Source: Ettlia oleoabundans
Taxonomy: Eukaryota > Chlorophyta > Chlorophyceae > Chlamydomonadales
Direction of reading: 5' to 3'
DNA length: 64,000 bases
Assembly: GCA_019693395.1 (NCBI GenBank)
Contig: JAAMXP010001782.1
Location: forward strand, 1,513-65,512
Shown here in pieces: positions 28,701 to 39,887 of the stretch. A model generated the notes under the pieces. The model saw only the letters and a program-made list of their open reading frames with translations. It was not told the origin of the DNA and searched no databases. Position numbers and translations under genes: made by a program. Positions within the stretch are counted from its first letter, which is position 1. The number at the start of each line of letters is the position of its first letter.

Positions 28701-29248
28701 TTTGGTGATCTAAGTGCCTTGGGCACCCAAGTGTGGGTCACAGTAGCGCAGAAGAACTCCTTGCTGTTCCTTGCAGTGCTGCGGCGCCACTTCCCTTGTG
28801 AGCACGGATGCACCGTTGAGTTGGGGCCGGATGTGCCGGCATACGTGGTGGATGCCAACCAGACTCTTCACAAGTACTGCCTCATCACACAGGCAAGGGC
28901 ATTGTTAGAAGCCTCTAGCCCTAGTTGTGCGAGAGACTGTGGCACACTCTGCAGCAACTGTGAAACTAGCAGTACCTACTGGTTGTGCCTGCGCTTCGGT
29001 TGGCCTATTTGCCCACAGCTGTTGTTTGCTGGGTACCCTCACCGCAGAAGGCATCAACGTGCGGCGCCAAACATGCAGCCACGGCCCGGCTATGCCCCTG
29101 CCTGCCAATTGCGGCTGAGCAGAAGCAGCGAAAACTGCTGGTCTTACCAGCTAGCAGCCCAGGGACTGTGCAGAACCAGCCACAGCGTGAGCATTGGCAG
29201 CGTAGCGTAACCTCCAGCACAGATACTGACAGGAGCAGCTGGAGATGA
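25738..29248 (+). CDS. GT13 N-acetylglucosaminyltransferase, GnT-I/MGAT1-like, with Cys-rich C-terminus
   Basis: A Golgi type II membrane enzyme predicted to add GlcNAc from UDP-GlcNAc to the mannose core of N-glycans. The transmembrane anchor AAIVTLIIFTGLFTFQLLW follows the chosen ATG. Conserved parts are IVVFAYNRAHYLNQTL, SVYVSQDG, LNQPGHAWLAQHYKWG, the metal-binding VIVEDDMIFSPDFL, CVSSWNDNG, GLGWMMKRQLWQEL and DHWMRDD with RDCICPEVNR. After the usual end of GnT-I come about 150 residues with paired cysteines: SCTDVCAEQGMLC, NTCSVLRRHFPCEHGC and CGAKHAATARLCPC. The last join needs a GC donor (CAG|GCAAGG, intron 28893-29047) to reach that CPC block in frame. About eleven exons. The start could lie upstream, since the frame is open from 25519. 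Confidence 0.88.
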
Positions 29249-29606
29249 ATAGCAGTTACAGCAAAGTATGAATGCTTGCCTCACTTAAATCAGTCCCATT
29301 ACTTGCAAATATATACCTTGAGCACTGCCTCTACATGTTTCATGCTGGCTTACAACTGCCGTATTTGGGGTCTGCAGGCCATAACGGTTTAAAGCCTCTG
29401 CTGAACATGGGGCTGGTGATACACGTCAGCGCAACAAAAAGGATTATCATGCAGTGGCAAGGTGTACGTAAGTAACATTCAAGAGTCAATCTGGGGTGTG
29501 ATACAAGGTGACAACATGCCAGTGGCGTAGGCTGCTTGCGAGTGTACTGAGGGAGCAGGCTGCCAAACTGCAACTGTAGGCTGGTAGGGGGGCTTCTCCG
29601 CTTGGC
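29249..29606. other. Convergent intergenic region
   Basis: This lies between the GT13 and SVIP-like stop codons. No further gene or repeat was seen. Confidence 0.5.
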
Positions 29607-30017
29607 TCACGATAGCCAGTCTTTTGCGGTGTCGTTGCTGACAACCCTCCCCTGCGCCCGTTCCTCTTGCACCTGCTTCACACTTTTCAAGGCTGCCCTG
29701 CCCGCTGCTGTGCCAGCCCACGCCTGTTGCCGTGCTTCTGCCTGTAAACCAGCCAACAGCAATCCGCAGGGTTAGCAAGAAGGGGTATGTTTGGAGTGTC
29801 AAGACATCAGCTTAAAGATGCGCAGCAGAGGTGGAAGCAATGGAATGTCTTGAGAACCAGATATGGGCAGCATATGGCCTGCACATGGGCTCACCGCTGC
29901 CGCTGCTGCCGTGCGAGCCGCCCTGTCCGCTTCAGTGTCCGGCAGCCTGCTGCGCTGGGCTTGGGAGTAAATTCGAGCGTCCGGCCCAGCACTCTGCTTG
30001 CCGCAGCAGGCTCCCAT
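29607..30017 (-). CDS. SVIP-like small VCP/p97-interacting protein
   Basis: Two exons (29895-30017 and 29607-29741) join in frame to 85 residues. The N-terminus MGACCGK is a myristoylation start (Gly2) with two cysteines for palmitoylation. The exon junction creates RTAAAAAAEARQQAW, which fits the VCP-interacting motif R-x5-A-A-x2-R. Animal SVIP has the same plan: 77 residues, myristoylated, one such motif, inhibitor of ER-associated degradation at the ER membrane. The rest is a charged helix ending TAKDWLS. Function is inferred from motif, size and order, since overall identity to SVIP is low and alanine-rich sequence can match the motif by chance. It is divergent from XPC/Rad4. Confidence 0.6.
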
Positions 30018-30426
30018 CTGTGTTTGGGTTTTGTCGACGGTAGGGATCCTGGAGCGTGTATCCCGCGCTGGTTGACTTCTGCAGCAAAACCAGCGCAGGT
30101 GCACTGCAAGATGAAGTGAATGGCATCTTGGAAGGGCACGCCACAGGTTTGCCACAGAACACGGCTTGCTGGTGCCAGCCCAGCATTGCGCCTTCACCTG
30201 GTCTCCATGCGGCGTGCTTGCGTCATACAAACACTTCTAGGTGCGCACGTTTTGCCGCAAGCTTTTTGCAGGGAGCCCTTCGCACCTCGCGCCCTGGATG
30301 CGGGTCTCTGCAACCTTGTGACGTTCTTCTAACCAAGCGCACACAAATTTGATTGGACAGATGTTTTAAGGCGCTTCAATATTGGGCAAGAGGGCCTGCG
30401 TGGTCGATCACTCCCATCAGGGCGAC
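30018..30426. promoter_or_regulatory. Shared upstream region of SVIP-like and XPC genes
   Basis: A 409-base divergent region with no recognisable element or coding exon. Confidence 0.4.
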
Positions 30427-33400
30427 ATGGCGCCCAAGCGCTCACGAGTTGCAGCGGCAGAGGCGGAACGGGCAGTCGCTGAGTTGCAGGGACAGAGTCT
30501 GGCTGGTGAGCGAATTCCCTGCTATACTTGTGTGTTTGGAGGTGACAACATACGCAGCTAAGGCAGCAATTGGCAAACCATTGCTTGTGTGCTTGTGCAT
30601 GCTCCACCAGTTGCGGCAACAAGCCTGCACGCCCTCCCCTTGCCGCTGCTGTTGCAGAGACACTTGCCTCTGCGAGTGGCCAGAATGTGGAGCTCTTCCT
30701 CGACAGGGCCAGCAAGCGTCGTGCCAGGTTTCCATGTGGCGGAGCTGAGGCCCCCACTCCCCTGCTCTCGCCTTTTAAGGCGCAGGCGATGGTGATAGAG
30801 CCAGGCCTTCCACCCGCACGCAAACAGCAACTCATAGGCGCTTGTGGCGCTGCCGCAATTGCAGAACTGGATGGTCCAGACCCAGCAAAGGTCGACGACC
30901 CTCCTCAATTCGGTGCTGGTGCTATGGACAGCCCTCTGCAGGAGCAGCAGCTGCGTGATCAAGAGCAGGAGCAGCAGGAGGAGCATCAGGCCGATGAGGA
31001 GGATTGGGAGGATGCTTGGGGCGAGGTGGATGAGGATGACGGTGAGGCAAGCATGCCAGTTGAGCACCGAGATAGCCCAGGGTCTGCGGCAGGGGGCGAC
31101 GATGACGATGGTGGGCTTACAATCACCCTCCACCGGGACGGCAGCGAGGAGGGGGAGGCAAAGGCGTTGCGGAAGGCAGGCAAGGGAGGTAGCAATGGTA
31201 GTGCCAGGCGGCAAGGTGTCACCAAGGTGGATCGCTTGAGGGCGCAGCTGGTGCACCGCTCCCACCTCCTGGCCCTGCTGGCCAGAGGGCTGCTACTGGA
31301 TGCAGCGGCAAGCGACCTGCTGCTCCAGGCGCAACTGCTGTCTCTGGTGGAACCAGGGCCTGCCGCCAAGCTACAGGAGGCACGTAGCGGGCTGGCAGAT
31401 AGCGCTGATGGCGCCAGTTGCGGCGTTTGTGTCAGCTTGCGTGGCGTGCGGCAGCAGCTTAGCTGGCTGCGCAGCACCTTCAGGCTTGCCACACCCACAG
31501 CACCCAGCGTGGAGGACCCAGTGATTGCAGCAGTTTTAAGAGCACAAGGCCTGCAAGCGGTGGGGGATGGACTTAGGGAGGCAGTGGCACAGCGCCGCTG
31601 CACCGGTGAGCAGCTGGCGGCGCTGTTTGCTGCGGCTCTGCGGGCGCAGGGTGCAATGGTGCGTTTGGTGCGCGTACTGCAAGCGTCGGCGCTGAAACCC
31701 ACAGGCAAGTAAGCCGCCATGCATGTTGTGCCGCTAGTGTTGTTGGGTGCTGTTTTACTGCTGGGGCTGTCCGCGTGCTGGAGTGGAATGCCATGCTTCC
31801 TGCACGTGTCATGCTGGGCAAGCTTGAAGCTGGGAAAATGTCGATTGGTGGATGCTATGCCGCGTGTGAATGACTTTTGATTTGACGGCCGACTGAGGGC
31901 ATGTATCCGGTCTCTCCCCTTGCTCTCTGCGGCCTGCAGATGCGCAGCGACAGCAGCAGCGTGCGGCAGCAGCCTTCTCTCGGAAGTTTGGTGCTTCTGG
32001 CTCACGTTACCTGGAGGGAGCAGCAGCGCCGGCAGCAGCGGCAGCTGTCAGTGGCCCTGCCGCAGCCGGGTGCTGTATTGCTCAGCGTGTGGCGGCCGCC
32101 ATTGAGGATCTGGTGAGCGGGCGAGCGGCGCGAGAGGTGGATGCTCAACGCGCCGCCATGGCGCACCGTTGCAATCTGCCGGATGATTCCGCTGTGCACT
32201 GCCTGGGACCTCAGGCTGCCATGGCGCTGCTTGGGCCCGACATACAGGCTAGCCTGCTGCCCAACGGCAGCCTGCTGGTCATTGACGAGAAGCGGGCATG
32301 GCAGCAGAAGAAGAAAGCAAAGGCGGAGAGAAAGGCAGCCATGGAGGCGCGCTGCGCAGCCTACTCGGGTGGCCTCGGCGCCAGTAGCGATGGCGGCTTA
32401 TCCCGCGCACAAGCGCCTGCCACTGGCAAGGGTGGCGCTGGCAGGGGTGGTAAGAGCGGGCATGGCCCTGCTGGCGGCAGCAAGAGCGGTACCAGCAGCA
32501 AGGGAAAGGCCAGTCGGGGCCCACAAATGTTGCCGAATGCAGCAGCGGCGACAGTTGCAGCCGCAGGCGGGGCAGGGGGGCCTGCTGCATCCAGCAGCGT
32601 CCCCACCACCACGAAGCGGCGGACGTCTGCACCCGCCTCAGCGGCTGTTGCTAGCAGTGCTGCAACTTGCTTAACGCAGAAGCAGCCTGGAGCCGAGCAG
32701 GAGGAAGGTCAGCGGGAAGCACTAGCAGCAGGGCCGAAGCGGAAGCGCAAGGGTGACCTGGCGGAGGAGGCTGAGCTGGCTGCAGCGCTGGCAGCTTCAG
32801 CCCTTGCTACTGACTTGACAGCGGGTGCAACTGACATCAGCAAATTTGCAGCTGAGGAAAAACTAGCTCCGGGAGAAGATATCAGGTTAGAGGCAAGAGG
32901 CAGGAGGCAGATGATATCAGCAAAAGGCATAGGTGATCAGAAGGGGGTGGAGGGCGCGGCAGAGGAGGGCGCTGCGCTGCTTGTGGCGGGAACTGGCGGC
33001 TGCGCCACCATCAGCACACGGCAGCCAGATGTTGGGCAGTGCTGGGTGGAGGTGTTCTGTTGGAACCCTGATGCAGATGCTGATGATGACGCCAACGTGG
33101 TGGGCAGGTCAGTGCCAGCTGGCAGTCGGCTGCTGGATGTGATCACTCCCTGCCCGTGTACTGCACCAGTATCACACAGGCACGACAGCTGAGGTTGCGC
33201 TCAACACTAGCCTTTCTGACACCTACTTTGTTCAAAGTACATTATCTTCTGCCTGACACCTCTGCATTTCTAGTAGCCTGATCACCCTTGCCTGGCGGCT
33301 GTGCGCCGTACGCTGTTGTTGTTTCCGACCAGCTGCCCGCCCGCTCCTGCCCACAGCGCCTGCCTGCCTGCCCGCCCGTCTGCCCGTCTTTGCCACCCTT

Positions 33401-36400
33401 GTAGGTGGGTGCACGTTGATCCTCTAACCAATGCCGTGGACAAGCCGCTTGAAGTTGAGGCTAATCTGCCCAGGGAGTACCAGCCGCTGGCGTATGTGGT
33501 GGCATTGGCGGGCGCCGGTGCCAAGGACGTCACGCAGAGGTGGCTCTGTGCTGGGTGGTGTGGCTGGCATGCTTTGTTGGCTGGGCCGGCTGCCTTGGCT
33601 TGCTATGCCTGTGGCTTGATCTCCAAAACAACTCGCACTGTGCCCAGTCGGTCCATGGGTTGTCCTGTGTGGGGCTTGTGAGGCCAGCTTGTGGCTCAGC
33701 CACACATGTTTTCTGAGTTCGCTGGCCATCCACAGGCCGCCGCACTTGGCACCGGAGGGCACCCAGCTCCGCACCCTCCTGCTGCTGCAGGTACACCAGC
33801 AACTGGGCAACTGCAGAGAAGCTGCGGGACGAGGACTGGTGGCAGCGCACGCTGGGCCCGCTGCGCATGCGGGAGGCAGCCGCCAGCATGGCAGCAGGTG
33901 CAGCAGGTGGCAGCCTGGACGCCTGCGGAGGAGGGGTGCTGGGGCCGCGAGCTGCTGCGGCTGCTAGGAGGCAGCAGGAGAAGGCGGCCAAGTCGGGGCG
34001 CAGTGCGGCTGAGCTGGCGGCGCAGCGTGAGGATGCTGAGATGGCAGAGAGGGTGCAGCGGGTGGGTGCTGCATGCTGCTAGCCACAGGTTGGCCTCATT
34101 GTGGTGCGGCTGCATGCCATGCCCCACCTGTTCATGATGGATCTCCTGCATGCCATCAGCAGGCGGGCTGCTGCTGTTTTCCGTGGTTGCCTTGCTATCC
34201 ATGCTTATCAGGTTGAAGCCAACCAGATCGTATCGCAGCCAGAGCTGCAACTCTTTGCGCCCTGCACTACGATTAGTTACCCACGTCCTCGCGCTACCAC
34301 TGACCCTGCTGCCCATGAGTCTTCTGGCTTCCATGATGCCGCTGTCCTGTCCATTGGGCGTTGGCGGTGCAGGAGCGGCGCAGCCTGCCCAGCACTATGG
34401 AGGGATTCCGCACCCATGCCCTGTATGTACTGGAGCGCCACATACCTAAGTATTGGGTGGTGAAGCCGGAGGCAAAGAAGGCGGGCATGCACAGGTGGGC
34501 TGCAGACCGCACGGCAGTCAAGTGGCAGTGTTGCGCTGCTCCGTGCCTCTTGCAACCTAGAACACCCCTGCGGTGTGCACCGTGCTGTGATGTACCGGCG
34601 GCACTCGGTCACCCGGTCACACCCGGCCTCCCACCTGGCTCAAACCCACACTTCTGCCCCTCTGCCTGGCTCCTGCCTGGTCTCCGCGGGGTGTCGAGCC
34701 GTTGCATGAGCACAACTTCCACTGTTAATCGCACCTGAGTTGCATGCACCTAGTCCTCAACTGCCTCCCAGGGGTGAGCCGTACTACCGCCGCACGGATT
34801 TGGTGGAGGTGCATACGGCGGGCAGATGGCGGCGCGACTTTGGGCTGGAGGTGCGTCCCGAAGAGCTGGAGCGGCCTGTAAAACGCGTCAAGCGGCGCGC
34901 CTTTGCAGGGACCAAGTCAGCTGCAGCAGCCGCTGCGGCGGCCGCGGCGGGGTCGCTGCTGGGCGATGATGCAGCGGGGGATGAGGATGAGGATGAGGAG
35001 GTGAGGCTATGCTGTGGTCCCTCTGTGCCGCCCGAAGCCTGGGGCTGAAGGAGGAGAGTGTACCTGCAGCCATAGAGTGTACCTGCAGCCATGGTATGCA
35101 TTGCTCCTGAGCCTGGGTGGAGTGAGTCCCATGGTGACATGTGACTGTGGGGCACTGTTGTTATGTCTCTCTGCCTAGCAGGCCGCAAACAGCAGCTCGG
35201 CTGGCCACTTTTTACATGAGCCATGCTGTTGCTCGCCTTGCTGCCCACCTGCAGGGTGATGGTGCGGGTGGCGGCAGCGGGGACGGCCCCAAGCTGAACC
35301 TGCTCTACGGCATGTGGCAGACGCAGGAGTGGCGGCCGGTGCCTGTGGGGGGCCGCATACCCACCAACGAGCACGGGAACGTGGAGGTGCCGCCCTTTGC
35401 ATCAGTCATGCCCGAGGGAACGGTGAGGAGCCGCTGCGTGGGCCGCCCTTTGAGCAAGCCGAGCTTGCGGGGTGGGTTGGAATTTTCTCATCCCTGGCAG
35501 TAGCAGCAGCTGCACTGCATTCCTGTGCCCGTCTCTTGGAGGTTTTGCTGCTGCTGGGAGTTATCCAAATCTTATGTAGATCAAGCAAACTGAGTTGTTT
35601 AGCACCACCGCGGTACTGCATGGTACTGCCACACGCCACACGTACCGCAGGTTCACCTCAACTACCCCTACATCACCCGCACCTGCAAGGCACTGGGTGT
35701 GGAGCACGTCCCCGCCCTGGTGGGCTTTGAGCGGCGGCGTGGCGGAAGCTTCCCCAAGCTGTCGGGCGTGGTGGTGTGGGAGAAGGACCAGCAGCGGGTG
35801 ATGGACACGTACCTGGCAGCAGAGAGGTAAGGTCCCCTCCTATCCCCTGAACTGGGCCCTGCAGGTTTTAAAGGCAAGGCGTCGCAAAACGCGGTTGCAT
35901 GTCAATGGCTGCAGGGAGAAGGAGGAGAAGAAGCGGCTCAAGCGGGAGGCAGAGGCCGATGCAGCCTGGCGCACGCTGCTGCGTGCTGTGCTTGCGCGCG
36001 TGCGCCTGCAGCAAAGCTATGGCCAGCCGGAGCAGCAGGCAGGTGCGGGGGCCATGGCAGACGCGGCCGCCGCCTTGCTGCAGCAGAACGTGGCAGCCCC
36101 ATCAGGACGGGCAAAGCTACACAAAAGTCGGGGTGGTGGCAAGAAAGCAACAGCAGGCAAGGCAGCAGCCGGGGCGGCTGATGCGGACGTTGTGGTGGAT
36201 TTGGCAGTCAGCGACTCAGATACAGGCCCCAAAGCTGCCACTGCACCCCCGCATGGCCCGGCACGCAGCCTGCAGCAGCTACGCAGCAAGCTACAAGCTG
36301 ACCTGTCGCCACAGGCACAGCAGGGGAAGCAAGCACGGCAAGCAAGCAAGCAGCAGCCACAGCGGGAGCAGTGTCAGCAGCACATGGTGGATGTGGAACA

Positions 36401-36413
36401 AGAAGACATTTAG
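30427..36413 (+). CDS. RAD4: DNA damage recognition protein XPC/Rad4
   Basis: The nucleotide-excision-repair damage sensor. The N-terminal acidic patch DEEDWEDAWGEVDEDDGE followed by GLTITLHRD resembles the TFIIH p62-binding motif of XPC and the start of plant RAD4. The transglutaminase-like fold is seen in VHRSHLLALLARGLLLD, CWVEVFCW and RWVHVDPLTNAVD. The beta-hairpin domains follow with RTHALYVLERHIPK, EPYYRRTDLVEVHTAGRW, GKIPTNEHGN-like GRIPTNEHGNVEV, and CKALGVEHVPALVGFERR. The tail is a charged helix and low-complexity region. About ten exons. The intron 31705-31939 must be GC-AG (CAG|GCAAGT), as the competing GT donor at 31709 breaks the long frame that follows. A 19-bp tandem duplication lies in an intron at 35055-35092. 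It is divergent from the SVIP-like gene and in tandem with Misato. Confidence 0.93.
35055..35092 (+). repeat. 19-bp tandem duplication in an XPC intron
   Basis: AGAGTGTACCTGCAGCCAT occurs twice in direct succession (35055-35073, 35074-35092). Confidence 0.9.
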
Positions 36414-36967
36414 GGTGCTGTGTTATGGAGCATATAAGTGAATTCCGTATCCCGTTATCAAACTTCCTGCTTTTTTTCCACCCAGCTCGTAACACTTGTA
36501 TTTGCCACAAAGGACGGCCCTTGGTGTATCAACAACCTTCAAGGACACGCATGGGCACGAAAGAGGGCGCAGTATCAATGGCAACTGCATCGGCAGCCAC
36601 ACAGCTCGATGGCCAACAGAACATGCACCGAGCGACTGATCACGCAATCAGCATGCTTCTCACATAGTTAATCACCAAGTGCCTCACTGCCATGCGAATG
36701 TTGAGGCATTCCCAAAGGGAAGCGGGTTGACACCGCCAGCGGGGTGTGACAGGACTTCCGCTACCCTACCGTTTGTAGCATATGTGTGTTACTAAATTGA
36801 GACTTCTAAGCGTCTACTAGCTTCCAAGGTTTTGGGAACCGTTGTGCACGACTCAACAGCGTGTTGATTGTCAGCGACGGCCACCGTGGCAAAATGAGGA
36901 GGAGTAGCTTTCACTAAATTCCTGGGAATCTTATATTGAACAATTCATCGCACGCAAGGGGACGAGA
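36414..36967. other. Intergenic region between XPC and Misato
   Basis: These 554 bases include the XPC 3' end and the Misato promoter. An open frame of 98 codons (36371-36667) overlaps the XPC end and shows no family resemblance. Nothing else was seen. Confidence 0.5.
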
Positions 36968-39538
36968 ATGTCGAAGGAGGTAATCACCCTCCAGTTCGGC
37001 AATTTCGCCAACTATGTCGGGGCGCACTATTGGAACTTTCAGGCAAGTCATCAAACGGTGCGCGGAAGAGCGCTGCTCACAAAGCATGTTGCCGTGCCTC
37101 TTGGTGTCCCGCCTGTTCACGCCCGCCAGCCCACTCCGGTTGCGTTGGAGGTTGCACACAAGCACAATGCCTGCATCTTTTCTGCAGGACGAGTTACTAG
37201 GGCTGCAAGAGGAGCAGCAGGGCACCCGTGGTCCTGCCTGCCAGATAGACAGCGATGTTCTGTACCGTGAGGGGGAGACGCTGCAAGGGGAGGGCACCTA
37301 CACGCCCCGCCTGGTGCTGTGGGACCTGAGCGGGGCGCTGGGCGGCGTCAGCACACGTGGTTCCCTCTATCGTGACCCTGACCACCATAGTAGTGCTGGC
37401 ACGGTGTCCACCTGGTCAGGAGGCCAGGAGGTGCATCGCGCTGCACAGGTGTCAAAGAGCCGCTTTGCCAAGGAACTGGAGGATGAGGCGGAAGGGGAGG
37501 GCGGCCAGGAGAATGACATCGATGCAGCAGGGGCAGGAGAGGGAGACGCGACAGTAGCCCCCAGCGCTCTGCAGGAGGCGGCCAGGCAGCTGGATGGCGG
37601 AGGTGCGGGTTTAGGCAGCAGCAGCGGCGGCGGCGGAGTGCGATTTTTCACAGACTATTTGAAGGCTCACCTGCACCCCCGCAGCGTGCATCAGCTGGCA
37701 AGGGCATGGCATGGACTCACGCCATTCCACAGCTGGGGTGACGGCGGGGAGCACTGGCGCAGCCAGGAGCAGCGGGAGGAAATGATGGAGCGCATCAGGT
37801 GGGAGGCATGCACGGGTGTCGGGGTGGCTCAACCCTTGTATGTGTTATGCGTTTGTTAATGGTGGTAGGCACAGAAAGAAGGTGGCAGTTGGCAGCATGC
37901 TGCCCATCACCCGAGCCCAAGCATCGAGCACCGCTTTGTGTACCACTGCTGCCTGCACTCGCCCACCTAGTGCAGGTTTTTTGCCGAGGAGAGTGACCAC
38001 CTGCAGGGGTTCCAGGTGCTGGCTGATGACGCCTCGGGATGGGGGCAGCTGGTGGGACACGTTCTGCAGGTGGGTGCACTCATGTTCTGCCGGCTGTGCC
38101 ATGAGGTCGACTTTCAGCACAAGCAAGAAGCTTGAGCTTCTGTGTTTGGTGGTTTGGTGGTAAACGGTTTTGGCTGTCGAAGCAGGCAGGCAATCACTCG
38201 CAGACCGGCTATGATGTCTGGCCTAGATATACTGCTGTGTGCTGGGTGTGAGGTGCTGGTTATCCTATGGCTTGGCTGTTGCGGTGCCACAATGCAGGAA
38301 GTGCGAGATGAGTACGGTGGCAGCCGCCCCATCATGCTGTTCGCCCTGCGCCCCCAAGCGCCCGCTGTTCCCGCTCAGCACCAGGGGGACCAGGCGGAGC
38401 GGCGGCGCCGGCAGCTGAACGAGGGGCTCAGCCTGTCCCTGCTGGCGCAGCACTGCAGCACGTACACTGTGGTGTCGCTGCCAGCAGCGCTGGGAACGCT
38501 GCCGCTGCTGAGGTGGCAGCCAGGCAGCTACTACCATGCCAGTGCTGTGTGCGCCGCAGCACTGGACACTGCCACGCTTCCATACCGCCTGGCAGCTGGG
38601 GAGGGGCCGCATGCGCCCATAGGTAAGCCTTCTTCCAGCTTGGTTGTAAACTGTCGACCCACTACAAGCTGCCCTGGCATGAATGCTGGTCTGCTGGGGT
38701 TATAGCATGGCGCTGCTGTGTCTGTTGGTAACGCTGTACTACTATTTTGGCTGGCTGGCTGCCTCTGTGCGCAACACTCTGTGCCTGCCGCCCTGCAGGA
38801 CGCTTGGACATGTGGGGGCTTAGCCAGCTGCTCACAGCTCAGCACAGCACACCGCTTGCAGCGCTGTCCATGGCACTGCCGTGCCCCGCCCTCCCCGCCG
38901 ACCCGCAGCGGCAACAGCAGCAGGTGGATGTCCGCCTGCGGCAGAGTGCCAGTGACGCCGTGGCTTTCGCATCAGAGGCACTGGGCAGGGGCAGCGTTGG
39001 CAGTGGCAGTACCAGCAGCAGCCCTTTCACCACCCAATGGATGGCCAGTCTCACGCCTGGCATTCCATCAGTGGGCGATGGGGGGCGCTTTGCAGAGGCG
39101 GTGGTGCTGAGAGGACCCCGGTCTTCTGGCCTGCCATTACATCTAAGTGCCGCATCAGACGCGCTGGATGCGGCTTTGGCAGAGGAGCGGCAGCGGTGCG
39201 TGCGACATCGAACAATTGTGGCGCAACCGCTGCCGGTGCCGCTCCCCTTCCCCCACATATTTGCAACTGCTTTGTCCCAACATGGTGACCTTCTTCCGGG
39301 CAGCAAGCTGGGTCCGGGCTCCCAGGACCTTGCCTCCTGTGCGGCGCTGACGCGGCTGGGCACAACGTCAGCCTTTAATATCGTGGTGGGGGCAGTGCGG
39401 CGCCAGTTCCTTGCTGCCACCAGCACTACGCAGGGCCAAGCCAATCTGGAGAGCTGGGGGCTTGGACAGCAAGAAATGCTTGATGTGGATGAGTACCTTA
39501 ACCAACTAGGGCATGCATACGATGAAGGGGAAGGCTGA
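36968..39538 (+). CDS. Misato/DML1-like tubulin-related protein
   Basis: Misato proteins carry a split tubulin-like fold and act in mitochondrial distribution and cell division. The start MSKEVITLQFGNFANYVGAHYW is the family's hallmark N-terminus. It continues DELLGLQEEQ, YREGETLQGEGTYTPRLVLWD, RFFTDYLKAHLHPRSVHQL, FHSWGDGG, GFQVLADDASGWGQLVGHVL and RPIMLFALRP, and ends with a region containing TSAFNIVVGAVRRQFL. Five coding exons. An acidic Gly/Ser-rich insert (about 37470-37640) is species-specific. The start is the first ATG and gives the conserved block at residue 4. Confidence 0.92.
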
Positions 39539-39887
39539 CGTGTTGAAGCTGCTCCCTGTGTGACTGCCACCGGTAACACCGCCACTTGGGATGGCGCTTG
39601 TGAATGCAATGTCCTGTGGCTGTGTTGCCTGACCTGGATAGCCTGCAAACGGACCAGCAATACAACAAATTGCAGCAGTCGTCTCTGTGCTCTTGTGACG
39701 GGTCAGCATGAAGATTGAGCGCAGACGCCGTGCAAAGGGGCGCAGGGCGGTTGGCGGCAGCACCGTCACAAGGAGGCGGCGGGCCCACTCCCGCGCTCCC
39801 GATCGTTGGGACCTTAAAAAACGCAGGAAAACAGTAGCATGTTGATTGTGGATGCAGAAACCCATACAGTAGAGACGCAGTACAGAT
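39539..39887. other. Intergenic region between Misato and the Y-D-P repeat gene
   Basis: These 349 bases contain no recognised feature. They should hold the Misato 3' end and the promoter of the next gene. Confidence 0.5.

Noticed and set aside
36371..36667. 98-codon frame between XPC and Misato
   Set aside because: It overlaps the XPC end, has no homology and sits in 3' UTR-like sequence.
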